Positions 24,864 through 32,808 of a DNA stretch of 64,000 bases are shown one piece after another. The stretch is taken from NCBI RefSeq assembly GCF_001423905.1, contig NZ_LMPQ01000010.1, forward strand, positions 430,802 through 494,801, in the 5' to 3' direction. The notes below the pieces were generated by a model. It made no database searches. It saw nothing but the letters and a program-made list of their open reading frames with translations, and was not told where the DNA came from. Every line of letters starts with the position of its first letter. Position 1 is the stretch's first letter. This DNA comes from Frigoribacterium sp. Leaf186 (GTDB lineage: Bacteria > Actinomycetota > Actinomycetes > Actinomycetales > Microbacteriaceae). Position numbers and translations under genes: made by a program.

Positions 24864-25328
24864 TCAGGTCGAGGTGCCGCGTGCCGACGACACCGGCCAG
24901 ACGTAGTCGAGGTCGGTGGGCTCGTCGCCGAAGGCCTCGGCGTACGACTCCGGGGCCTTCGCCAGCAGCTTCGAGCGGTGCGAACGGTGGACGTCGTCGC
25001 GGCCGAACCAGGGCGGCAGGTCGTACTGACCCGCCCGGAAGGCAGCGGCGTCGGCCGGCACCTCGTCGAGGGTGGCGAGCGTCTTGTCGAGGCAGGTGTC
25101 CGCGAACCCCCGGGCGACCCACGCCGCGCAGGTCTCGACCTGGTAGGCCATCAGCGCCGGTCGGAAGCCGCGCCACATGGCCGTGACCGGGTGGCTCTGC
25201 CAGCCGTAGCCGGGGACGACGAGCGCCCGCATGACCTGCAGTGTCTCGACCCGTTGCTTGCCCAGGCGCCGGTCGTCGAGCACCTCGACACTCGCTCGGA
25301 GGTCGGCGTAGGGAAGGAACGTCTGCAT
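24864..25328 (-). CDS. MSMEG_6728-family protein (pyrimidine-dimer glycosylase-like)
   Basis: A 154-residue protein of the MSMEG_6728/pyrimidine-dimer DNA glycosylase-like family. It opens with MQTFLPYADLRASVEVLDDRRLGKQRVETLQ and continues with GYGWQSHPVTAMWRG, both typical. Related T4 endonuclease V enzymes cut DNA at UV photoproducts; a repair role is inferred from the family and not from a visible catalytic residue. The ATG is 6 nt after TTGGCT (leaderless). It is embedded between two paralogous peroxiredoxin genes on the opposite strand. Confidence 0.85.
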   Translation of the reverse strand: MQTFLPYADLRASVEVLDDRRLGKQRVETLQVMRALVVPGYGWQSHPVTAMWRGFRPALMAYQVETCAAWVARGFADTCLDKTLATLDEVPADAAAFRAGQYDLPPWFGRDDVHRSHRSKLLAKAPESYAEAFGDEPTDLDYVWPVSSARGTST

Positions 25329-25576
25329 CCGACAAGCCAACACGCCCGCCCTGCCGCCCGTCCCCCGGACCGACCGGACGCCCGCGGCGCCCCGGGGACG
25401 AAAGCGAACGGCGCCCGGTGCGGGACGGACGACACCGGTCGCACCGTCTACGATCGACCCCGGCGACCGGACGTGACCCCACGTCCCCACCCGCGCCGCG
25501 CCTCCCGGGGTCGACGCCGCAGGCCGGTCGCCGAGGGCACGCACCCGACGAGCCACCGCCCCGCCGAGAGGACCAC

Positions 25577-26269
25577 ATGTCGACCCACGACGCCAGCGCC
25601 GCGAGTTCCATCGCCGACCAGGTGAGCGAGTTCACCGAGGGCTTCAACGCCCGGATCGGTGCCGACGCCACCAAGGTCTTCGACGACGAGCAGTCCGGCC
25701 TGCGCGACGCGGGCGTCCCGGCCTCGGCCGTGCGACTCGGCGACACGATCGTCGACGCCACCCTGGTCGACACGGCAGGCGACGAGGTGTCGCTGTCCGA
25801 GACGGTCGGCGAGTCGGCCGCCGTGCTCGTCTTCTACCGGGGTGCCTGGTGCCCGTACTGCAACCTGACCCTCAAGACGTACCAGGCCGACCTGCTGCCC
25901 CGCCTGCGCGAGCGCGGCGTCGCCCTCGTCGCCATCAGCCCCCAGACGCCCGAGGGCAGCGAGCGATCGGTCGCGAACGGCGGGCTCGAATTCCCCGTGC
26001 TGTCCGACCCGGGCAACGTGCTCGTGCGCGCGCTGGGCATCCAGACCGAACCGGCCGCCGGGGCCCGTGCGGTGCACTCCGACCTGGGCTTCGACGTCGC
26101 CGACAGCAACGCCGACGCCACGGCCGACGTGCCGTTCCCGACCGTGCTGGTCGTCGACCGTGACGGCAAGGTCGTCTTCGCCGACGTCCACGTCGACTAC
26201 ACGACGCGCACCGAGGTCGACGACGTCGTGGCCGCGGTGGACGCGCTCGACGCGCCCCGCCCCTCCTGA
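25577..26269 (+). CDS. Peroxiredoxin-like family protein (AhpC/TSA), copy 2
   Basis: A 230-residue paralogue of the protein at 24148 with the identical active site YRGAWCPYCNLTLKTYQA. Nearly the whole second half matches (RERGVALVAISPQTPEGSE, LGFDVADSNADA). Divergence is concentrated in the first 50 residues. The ATG is preceded by GAGAGGACCAC. A shared CTACGATCG promoter context indicates duplication of gene plus promoter. A reverse dispersed repeat (25496) lies in its leader. The two copies may differ in regulation more than in chemistry. Confidence 0.9.
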   Translation: MSTHDASAASSIADQVSEFTEGFNARIGADATKVFDDEQSGLRDAGVPASAVRLGDTIVDATLVDTAGDEVSLSETVGESAAVLVFYRGAWCPYCNLTLKTYQADLLPRLRERGVALVAISPQTPEGSERSVANGGLEFPVLSDPGNVLVRALGIQTEPAAGARAVHSDLGFDVADSNADATADVPFPTVLVVDRDGKVVFADVHVDYTTRTEVDDVVAAVDALDAPRPS

Positions 26270-26275
26270 CCCTCG

Positions 26276-26320
26276 CGCGCCTCCCGCCCCCCGCGCGCCT
26301 CACAGCCCCGAGGAGGCGCG
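26276..26320. repeat. Three dispersed-repeat copies in one spacer
   Basis: Reverse core at 26276-26284, a degenerate reverse copy at about 26294 (GCGCGCCTCA), and a forward core at 26312-26320. The second and third form an inverted pair around ACAGCCCCGA. They lie just after the peroxiredoxin stop and before the long hairpin. Confidence 0.7.
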
Positions 26321-26357
26321 CTCGGCCCGGTCGCGCCGGTCACCCCCGTGCACACCG

Positions 26358-26425
26358 CGAAGAACCCCGTTCACGTCGATGAACCCCGGACAATCGGGGT
26401 TCATCGTCGCGAACGGGGTTCTCCG
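26358..26425. terminator. Long hairpin between convergent genes
   Basis: The arms 26358-26388 and 26395-26425 pair over 31 bp with three mismatches around a 6-base loop. It contains the direct echo GAACCCCG twice per arm. It lies between the peroxiredoxin and APC permease stops, so it probably terminates both directions. It is the longest perfect-type hairpin in the window. Confidence 0.8.
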
Positions 26426-26442
26426 TCGATCGGCGGTGCCGC

Positions 26443-27990
26443 TCAGCGCGGTCGGTCACCCGCGTCGACGGCCGGCGCGGGCGCCGCGGCGTCCTCACCG
26501 AGCCCGACGCGCGAGTGCCGACGCCCGTAGGCGAAGTACACGACCACGCCGATGACGAGCCACACCGCGAACCGTGCCCAGGTCAGCGTCGTCAGGTTGA
26601 ACATCAGCCAGACGCAGAGCACGGCCGAGAGGATCGGCAGCACGGGCGACAGCGGCACGCGGAAGGCGCGGGGCAGGTCGGGGCGCGTCCGGCGCAGCAC
26701 GATCACGCCGATGCTGACCAGCACGAAGGCCGACAGGGTGCCGATGTTGATCATCTCTTCGAGGACGCCGACGTCGGTGAACCCGGCGATCAGGGCGACG
26801 AGCACGCCGGCGATGACCTGCACCCGCACGGGCGTCTTGCGGACCGCCGAGGTCTTCGCGAGCCAGCGGGGCAGGAGGCCGTCACGGGCCATCGAGAAGA
26901 CGATGCGGGCGAGGCCGAGCAGCAGCACCATGATGACCGTGGTCAGGCCGATCAGGGCGCCGATCGCGATCACCTGGGCCGCCCAACCCACGCCGACCAG
27001 CTCGAACGCGGTCGCCAGCGTGGGTGCCTCGACGGAGGCGAGGTCGCGGTACGACACCATGCCGGTGAGCACGATCGAGACCATCACGTAGAGCACCGTG
27101 ACGATGGCGAGTCCGAGGAAGATGCCGCGCGGCATGGTCTTCTGCGGGTTCTTGACCTCTTCGGCGCTGGTCGCGACGACGTCGAAGCCGATGAAGGCGA
27201 AGAAGACGAGCGAGGCACCGGCGAGCAGCCCGAAGACGCCGTACTGCGCCGGCTCGGCACCCGAGACGAACGAGAAGAGCGACTGCGTCCAGACGTCGCC
27301 CTCACCGGCCGGGCGGGGCTGCGACTCGGGCACGAACGGCGTGTAGTTCGACGCCTTGACGAAGAAGAAGCCGACGACGATGACGAACAGGACGATCGCG
27401 ACCTTGATCACGGTGAAGACGCTGCCGACGCGCGAGCTGAGTTGCGTGCCGAGCACGAGCAGCACGGTGAAGAACGCGACGATGACGAACGGTGCCCAGC
27501 TGAGCTCGAGCGGCCCGATCGACAGGGTGGCGGGCACGTCGAGGCCGAAGCCCTCGAACACCGTGCTGAGGTAGATGCCCCAGTACTTGGCGAGGACCGC
27601 CGCGCCGGTGAGGGTCTCGAGGATGAGGTCCCACCCGATGATCCAGGCCAGGAACTCGCCGAGGGTGGCGTAGGTGAAGGTGTACGCGCTGCCGGCGACG
27701 GGGATCGTCGAGGCGAACTCGGCGTAGCACATGATCGCGAGGCCGCAGGTGACCGCAGCCAGCAGGAACGACAGCGTGACGCCCGGCCCCGCGAAGTTCG
27801 CGGCGGCGTTGGCGCCGACCGAGAAGATGCCGGCCCCGACGGCGACGGCGATGCCCATCAGGGTCAGGTCGGTGACCCCGAGCGAGCGCTTCAGCCCGTT
27901 CTCGGGCCCGGTCGAGTCGGCGAGCGACGACTCGACCGACTTGGTGCGCCACAGGGTGCCGAGACCCCGGGCCTTGGGGACGGTGCTCAT
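26443..27990 (-). CDS. APC family amino acid permease
   Basis: A 515-residue membrane transporter of the amino acid/polyamine/organocation superfamily, close to the cationic amino acid transporter type with a SLxRxLGxxDLxxxGIG-like start (GLKRSLGVTDLTLMGIAVAVGAGIFSVG). About 12 to 14 hydrophobic segments are visible, including FFAFIGFDVVATSAEEVKNPQKTMPRGI, which is strongly conserved in this group. It imports an amino acid with protons; the substrate is not evident. The ATG at 27990 is preceded by CCAGGAGGCAGC. The upstream in-frame Pro/His/Arg-rich stretch was rejected. Confidence 0.93.
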   Translation of the reverse strand: MSTVPKARGLGTLWRTKSVESSLADSTGPENGLKRSLGVTDLTLMGIAVAVGAGIFSVGANAAANFAGPGVTLSFLLAAVTCGLAIMCYAEFASTIPVAGSAYTFTYATLGEFLAWIIGWDLILETLTGAAVLAKYWGIYLSTVFEGFGLDVPATLSIGPLELSWAPFVIVAFFTVLLVLGTQLSSRVGSVFTVIKVAIVLFVIVVGFFFVKASNYTPFVPESQPRPAGEGDVWTQSLFSFVSGAEPAQYGVFGLLAGASLVFFAFIGFDVVATSAEEVKNPQKTMPRGIFLGLAIVTVLYVMVSIVLTGMVSYRDLASVEAPTLATAFELVGVGWAAQVIAIGALIGLTTVIMVLLLGLARIVFSMARDGLLPRWLAKTSAVRKTPVRVQVIAGVLVALIAGFTDVGVLEEMINIGTLSAFVLVSIGVIVLRRTRPDLPRAFRVPLSPVLPILSAVLCVWLMFNLTTLTWARFAVWLVIGVVVYFAYGRRHSRVGLGEDAAAPAPAVDAGDRPR

Positions 27991-28159
27991 GCTGCCTCCT
28001 GGGTGGTGCGGGCTGGTCGGTGCGGCGGGGTGGTGCGGGCTGCGGTTCGTGCGGGCCGGGGTGGTGCGGGCCGGTCGTGGCTCCCTGCGGGGGGGACGAC
28101 GCGCCAGCATACCGGTGGACCGGCCCGGTCTCGTAGCATGGCGACCAGAGGGGGTCGGC

Positions 28160-29980
28160 ATGAGCGGACGGTCGTGGCAGCCGGTGCGTCCCGGGCGCCC
28201 GCCGACAGCGTGGGAGGCGCGGGCCGGCTCCGCGACGACGCCCGCCTCGGCGCCTGGTCACCTGGGCGACCGCACGACCGTCGTCGACGGTCACGGCGAC
28301 CACGACACCTACGACGACCACGACCACACGCACGAGGCCCACGACGGCGGGGAGGCGACCGGAGCAGACCGGCGCGGGCGGCGGGCACCGCGGCAGACGC
28401 CGGGCGACCGTGCTCCGGGTGCCGTGCGCCGGTTCTGGGCCCGCGCCTCCCGCGCTCGTCGCCTCGGCCTGACGATCGCCGCCGTCGTCGCCGTGACCGC
28501 GGTCGTCGCCGGGGCGGGGCTCGCGGTGCAACCCAGGTACGACGAACCGGCGCGACCCGCGATGCTGGTCGACGACCTGCGCGGCGAGCCGACCACGACG
28601 GTCTGGCGCACCGACCTGACGGACGAGCTGACGCCGGGCACGCCCGACGGCTGCGCCTACTACCTGCGGGTCGGCGGGGTCGGCGACGACGCGATCATGG
28701 CGGCGCTGTCGGCCGAGCTGTCCGACCGGTGCGGCGGGGCGGGCGGGCGGCTGGCGCGGGTCGACGGCGAGACCGGCGACGTGGCCTGGAGCGCCAACGT
28801 GGCGACGGCCCTCGGCCGGGCGGTGCGCTCGGTGTCGGTCACGCCCGACGAGGACGGCCGGGCGGCCACCCTGACCGTCGAGGTCGACACCGGCTCGACC
28901 CTCGCACGCCTCGACCTCGCGTCGGGCGAAGTCACCGACCGGTCCGCGGCCGTCGAGTCGACCGACGCCGACCAGGTCACGCGCATCGAGGGCGTCTCCT
29001 CGTCGAGCGTCCTCGTCTCGCACCAGCCGCGGTCGCGGTTCGGGGCCGACGGCACGGGCCCGACGACGAACGACGGCGACCGGACGGTGTTCGAGCTGCA
29101 CCCCCTCGACGACCTCGACGCCGTGACCTGGCGCGGGGACGAGCCGGCGCAGGCGACCGTGACGCTGTTCGACGACGAGCTCTACGTGCTGACGACGGCG
29201 GGCGAGGGGCCGCGGGTGATCGACGCCGCGACCGGAGCCGAACACCCCGTGCCGATCGACGACGACACCTACGGCTGGCCCGAGCAGGCCGGCGACCACG
29301 TGGTCGTGGCGTTCGCGGCGAACGACGGCCAGCGTCTCGTCGCGTTCTCGCAGGACGACCCCGGCGCGATCGGCTGGTCCGCCGACCTGCCGGGCGACGC
29401 CTCGCTGATCGTGTCGGACCGCTGCGTCACCGTCACGGCCACCGTCGTCAGCGGCGACCCCGTCGTCGAGGGGCCGCGGGGCGGCGGCGACGACGACGCG
29501 GACGACCCCACGGGCCGGGTCTCGGTGACCTGCCTGTCGCCTTCGACCGGCGAGACCCGCTGGACGACGACCGTCCCGGTCCGCAGCGGGCAGACCGTGC
29601 AGTCGGGCTGGAACCCCCTGCCGGACTCGGCGTTCGACCAGGTGCAGGTGTCCGTCTCGCCCTCGAGCAGCTTCGGCGACGAGACCTCGACCGTCACGAC
29701 CTTCGACGCCGACGACGGGCACGTGGCCTTCGAGGCGACGCTGCCGGGGTACTCGGCGCCCCTGGCCCAGGGCCGCACGACCGCCTACCAGCTGGCGTTC
29801 GGCGTCGACGGCCGGACGTCCGTCGTCGCCTTCGACGGGCACAGCCACCGCGAGCTCTGGCGGACCTCGCCCACCGACGCGATCGACGTCGGCTTCTGGG
29901 GTCCGCACCTGGTGGTCACGGGGCAGGACGGCGTCGTCCGCCGCCTCGACGACCCGACGGCGGTGGCCGACCGCGGGTGA
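28160..29980 (+). CDS. Membrane-anchored PQQ-like beta-propeller protein, copy 1
   Basis: A 606-residue protein with a His/Asp-rich cytosolic N-terminus (DGHGDHDTYDDHDHTHEAHDGG), one membrane span (GLTIAAVVAVTAVVAGAGLAV) and an extracytoplasmic repeat domain like a PQQ/quinoprotein beta-propeller (for example GGRLARVDGETGDVAWSAN and LVAFSQDDPGAIGWSADL blades). It probably senses or binds something at the cell surface; no catalytic residues are recognised. A GGGG-rich ribosome site and TAGCAT lie upstream. The dispersed repeat at 28441 encodes ARASRARR just before the span, and the paralogue at 31035 has it in the same place. Confidence 0.7.
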   Translation: MSGRSWQPVRPGRPPTAWEARAGSATTPASAPGHLGDRTTVVDGHGDHDTYDDHDHTHEAHDGGEATGADRRGRRAPRQTPGDRAPGAVRRFWARASRARRLGLTIAAVVAVTAVVAGAGLAVQPRYDEPARPAMLVDDLRGEPTTTVWRTDLTDELTPGTPDGCAYYLRVGGVGDDAIMAALSAELSDRCGGAGGRLARVDGETGDVAWSANVATALGRAVRSVSVTPDEDGRAATLTVEVDTGSTLARLDLASGEVTDRSAAVESTDADQVTRIEGVSSSSVLVSHQPRSRFGADGTGPTTNDGDRTVFELHPLDDLDAVTWRGDEPAQATVTLFDDELYVLTTAGEGPRVIDAATGAEHPVPIDDDTYGWPEQAGDHVVVAFAANDGQRLVAFSQDDPGAIGWSADLPGDASLIVSDRCVTVTATVVSGDPVVEGPRGGGDDDADDPTGRVSVTCLSPSTGETRWTTTVPVRSGQTVQSGWNPLPDSAFDQVQVSVSPSSSFGDETSTVTTFDADDGHVAFEATLPGYSAPLAQGRTTAYQLAFGVDGRTSVVAFDGHSHRELWRTSPTDAIDVGFWGPHLVVTGQDGVVRRLDDPTAVADRG

Positions 29981-30005
29981 CGGCGCGGCGCGGGCGGGCA
30001 CGACA

Positions 30006-30059
30006 CCACGTTGTGGACACAGCACCACGACTAGTCGTGGTGTTGTGTCCAGGACGTGG
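30006..30059. terminator. Hairpin family B, copy 2
   Basis: The arms 30006-30032 and 30033-30059 pair over 27 bp with three mismatches and no loop (centre ACTAGT). Contains GTGGACACAGCACCAC, similar to copy 1. It lies after the beta-propeller gene and before the convergent GNAT gene. Confidence 0.75.
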
Positions 30060-30092
30060 CGCTGTGGGCGGGCGGTGGCCGGCAGCGGACGA

Positions 30093-30128
30093 GGAGGCGC
30101 GGTGCCCGACCGCGCGCACCGCGCCTCC
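30093..30128. repeat. Inverted pair of dispersed repeats forming a 13-bp hairpin
   Basis: GGAGGCGCGGTGC (30093-30105) and GCACCGCGCCTCC (30116-30128) are perfectly complementary around a 10-base loop. Located 33 bases after hairpin family B copy 2, in the same convergent spacer. Pairing extends past the core, with the variable bases (GTGC) matching, as expected if pairs arise together. Confidence 0.8.
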
Positions 30129-30161
30129 CGGCCGTCGACGGTCCGGCCCAGCCCGGACCGA

Positions 30162-30626
30162 TCAGAGCACCCGCTCGAAACGCTGCGTGGGCCGCTTCAG
30201 CAACGAGTGCTCGAAGGGCGCGCCTGCGGCCGCCCACCCCTCGGACTCGTAGAGCCGGACGGCCCCGACGTTGTCGAGGAGCACGTGCAGCAGGACGCGC
30301 TCGTGACCGCGAGCCGCGAGCTCTCGCGTCGCCGCCCTCAGCAGGGAGCGCCCCGTCCCTCGTGTCTGGGCCCCGGGACGCGTCGCCAGCAGGCCGAGGA
30401 CCGGTGCGTCGGCGGGATCGCCGGGCAGACCGCTGCCGGGACGCGTCGCCAGCACGAAGCCGTCGATGCCGTCCGAGCCGTCGACGACCAGCCAGACGAC
30501 GGCCGCATCGAACTTCGGCCGGGCCCTCTCGGCGACTCCCTCGATGGCGCGCCCATCGCGGGCCGCGCACGCCGCGACCCAGACCGCCACGCACGCCTCG
30601 ACGTCGGCCGCCTCACCAGGGCGCAT
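30162..30626 (-). CDS. GNAT family N-acetyltransferase
   Basis: A 154-residue single-domain acetyltransferase. The acetyl-CoA-binding loop is in ATRPGAQTRGTGRSLLRAA (Q/RxxGxG/A), and LLDNVGAVRLYESEGW is the classical C-terminal signature. It transfers acetyl to an unknown amine in the cytosol. The start ATG follows 4 bases after the stop of the small membrane protein gene on the same strand, so the two are likely one transcript. Confidence 0.88.
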   Translation of the reverse strand: MRPGEAADVEACVAVWVAACAARDGRAIEGVAERARPKFDAAVVWLVVDGSDGIDGFVLATRPGSGLPGDPADAPVLGLLATRPGAQTRGTGRSLLRAATRELAARGHERVLLHVLLDNVGAVRLYESEGWAAAGAPFEHSLLKRPTQRFERVL

Positions 30627-30630
30627 CTCG

Positions 30631-30897
30631 CTACCCCCGCACGAGCAGCGGGAACACGAACACCGCGAAGAGGAAGAACGCCGCCATCACGCCGAACACG
30701 ACGTAGGTGCCGCGGCCGACGACGCGCTGCCCCGACGCCTCCCGGCGCTGCAGCACGCGGCGGCGGTAGATCACCTGGATCACCACGAGCACGACGATCG
30801 CCAGGGCGAGGATCGAGATGACGACGGCTTCGATGGCGCGGCTCCTTCGGGCGGGGTCGGGCGGGGTCGGGCGGGGCGGGCGTGGGCGTGGGCGCAC
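30631..30897 (-). CDS. Small two-span membrane protein
   Basis: An 88-residue unrecognised protein. After a Pro/Arg-rich lead come two hydrophobic segments (VVISILALAIVVLVVIQVIY and VVFGVMAAFFLFAVFVFPLLV) separated by a basic loop (RRRVLQRREASGQR). It probably sits in the cytoplasmic membrane. GTG start; an internal start is possible because the first 20 residues look untypical. It lies 4 bases upstream of the GNAT gene. Confidence 0.55.
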   Translation of the reverse strand: MRPRPRPPRPTPPDPARRSRAIEAVVISILALAIVVLVVIQVIYRRRVLQRREASGQRVVGRGTYVVFGVMAAFFLFAVFVFPLLVRG

Positions 30898-31034
30898 ACG
30901 GCGTTAGGGCGCTCCAGGTGTGACCGGACGGCCTGCACCAGCCTAACGGGCGACCCCGAGGGCCCGGGAGGCGCGGGTCGGGGCCCCGGGCGAGCTCACG
31001 GCCCGTGCGCGCACCCGACTCGTAGCATGGCCGG

Positions 31035-32690
31035 GTGACGGACCAGGCCTCGCCGAGCGACCAGCCGCTCGCGCGCGCCCGCCGGCGCTCCGGGGCCGCC
31101 TGGCACCGCGCCTCCCGCGCTCGTCGCCTCGCGCTCGTGGCCGCCGCGGTCGTCGCGACCGCGGCCCTGGTCACCACCGTCGGCCTGGCCGAGGCTCCCC
31201 GGTACTCGTCGGCCGACGCGCTCGACGGCGTCGACGGCGACGACCTGCGGCACGAGCCCGTCGCCGCGTCGTGGACCCTCACCCCCGCCGACGTCGGGGT
31301 GCCCGACGACCGGGCCGAGTGCCTGCTCTGGCAGGCCGAGCCCGGGGTGGGCACCGGCGGGCTCGACGGCGACGTGCTGGTCAGCGCGAGCGGCGACGGC
31401 ACGGACGACGGCGCCACCACGAGCGCCGCGAGCGACACCGGGTGCAGCTTCGACGGGGGCTTCGGCGGCACGGCGCAGACCTCCAGCCGACTGGCGCGCG
31501 TCGACCCCCTCGACGGGACGGTCCGCTGGTGGGTCGACCTCGGCGCCGAGCTCGACGCGGGAAGCGGGTTCGTCCAGGTCTGGCCGGCCGACGAGGCCAC
31601 GGGCACGGCACTCGTCTCGTCGCTCGGCTTCGGCGACGACGGCTTCGCGTCGGCCTACGGCCGCCTCGACCTCGCGACGGGCGAGCTGACCGACGTGACC
31701 ACCTCGCCGAACGGGCGCTCGCGCCTGACCGACGCCACCGCCTCCTGGGTGCTCGTCTCGAGCGACCCCGAGTTCTCGTACCAGGACTCGGCCGTCTACT
31801 ACGACTCCGAGCCCGGCACGGGCGAGTTCTCGCTCTACCGCGCCGACGACCTCGACACCGCGGTGTGGACGGGCGAGACGACGGGCCGGCAGGACGAGGC
31901 GCTCACGCCCGACGGCCTGCTCGTCCTCGACGACGGCGACATCACCGCGGTCGACGGGCGGACCGGCGACACCACCCCGTGGGGCCCCGACCTGCCCACG
32001 GCCACGACCCTCACCGTCGACGGCGACCTCGTCGTGGTCGGCCTCGACCCCGCGATCCCCACCTCGACCGGCGACACGGACGGCACCGTGGTCGCCCTCT
32101 CGCTCGACGGCACCGAGCGGTGGCGACACGGCTACCGCCAGGACCGCGGCGTGCAGCCGACCGACGACTGCCTCGTCTTCTCGACCACGCCGGGGGTCGT
32201 CTGCGTCGACCGACGCACCGGCGCCGAGCTCTGGACCACCCCGCCGCGCGACCGCCGCCACGGCCTCGCCCGCGTCACGACCGACCCGGCCGGCGGCCGC
32301 GGCTCGCTCGTCTTCGCCCAGACCTTCGAACCGGGAGGCGCGGCGGCGGCCTCGGGGGACCTCACGTCGGACCAGGCGGACGAACGCACCGTCCGACTGC
32401 TCGACGCGACCACCGGTGACGAAGTCGCCCGCGCCGCCGTGCCGGGCGAATCCGAGATCGCCCTCGTCGGCCGGACGACCGGGTACGCCACGACCTCGCC
32501 GTCGGGCGGTCGCACCTCCGTCGTCACGGCGTTCGACCTCGCCGACGGCCACCGCCTCTGGCAGCTCGACAGCGACGGCGACCAGCTCGGCTTCTGGGGC
32601 GGCGCGCTCGTCGCGAACCGGCCCGACGGCAGCGTGCACCGCCTGGTCGACCCGGTGCGGCTGGTCGACCCGGTGCGCGAGGTCGGCTGA
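31035..32690 (+). CDS. Membrane-anchored PQQ-like beta-propeller protein, copy 2
   Basis: A 551-residue paralogue of the protein at 28160: a short basic N-terminus with ARASRARR-type sequence (HRASRARRLALVAAAVV), one membrane span, and an extracytoplasmic propeller-like region (SSRLARVDPLDGTVRWWVDL, DRRTGAELWTTPP). The His/Asp-rich N-terminal stretch of copy 1 is absent. The GTG is 6 nt after TAGCAT, and both copies share the CTCGTAGCATGGC promoter context. Dispersed repeats at 31106 and 32334 are read in frame. The pair suggests an old gene duplication with the repeat already in place. Confidence 0.7.
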   Translation: MTDQASPSDQPLARARRRSGAAWHRASRARRLALVAAAVVATAALVTTVGLAEAPRYSSADALDGVDGDDLRHEPVAASWTLTPADVGVPDDRAECLLWQAEPGVGTGGLDGDVLVSASGDGTDDGATTSAASDTGCSFDGGFGGTAQTSSRLARVDPLDGTVRWWVDLGAELDAGSGFVQVWPADEATGTALVSSLGFGDDGFASAYGRLDLATGELTDVTTSPNGRSRLTDATASWVLVSSDPEFSYQDSAVYYDSEPGTGEFSLYRADDLDTAVWTGETTGRQDEALTPDGLLVLDDGDITAVDGRTGDTTPWGPDLPTATTLTVDGDLVVVGLDPAIPTSTGDTDGTVVALSLDGTERWRHGYRQDRGVQPTDDCLVFSTTPGVVCVDRRTGAELWTTPPRDRRHGLARVTTDPAGGRGSLVFAQTFEPGGAAAASGDLTSDQADERTVRLLDATTGDEVARAAVPGESEIALVGRTTGYATTSPSGGRTSVVTAFDLADGHRLWQLDSDGDQLGFWGGALVANRPDGSVHRLVDPVRLVDPVREVG

Positions 32691-32708
32691 GGCCACACGC
32701 CGCTCCGA

Positions 32709-32768
32709 CGCCGCGATGTGGACAGGGCACCGCGGCATGCCGCGGTGCGTCGTCCACTCGGCGGTGTC
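32709..32768. terminator. Hairpin family B, copy 3
   Basis: The centre GCACCGCGGCATGCCGCGGTGC (32727-32748) is a 22-base perfect palindrome; outer arms with GTGGAC and GTCCAC extend the stem to about 28 bp with mismatches. Lies between the convergent stops of the beta-propeller and GH81 genes. Confidence 0.75.
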
Positions 32769-32808
32769 CCCGTGACCGGACCCGCGCCTCCTGCGCCTGC
32801 GCCCTGCG

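Noticed and set aside
26515-30252. A 1245-codon plus-strand open frame across the APC permease and propeller gene
   Set aside because: It is the complement of a clear membrane permease and then the wrong frame of the propeller gene; composition is His/Asp/Arg-rich without domains.
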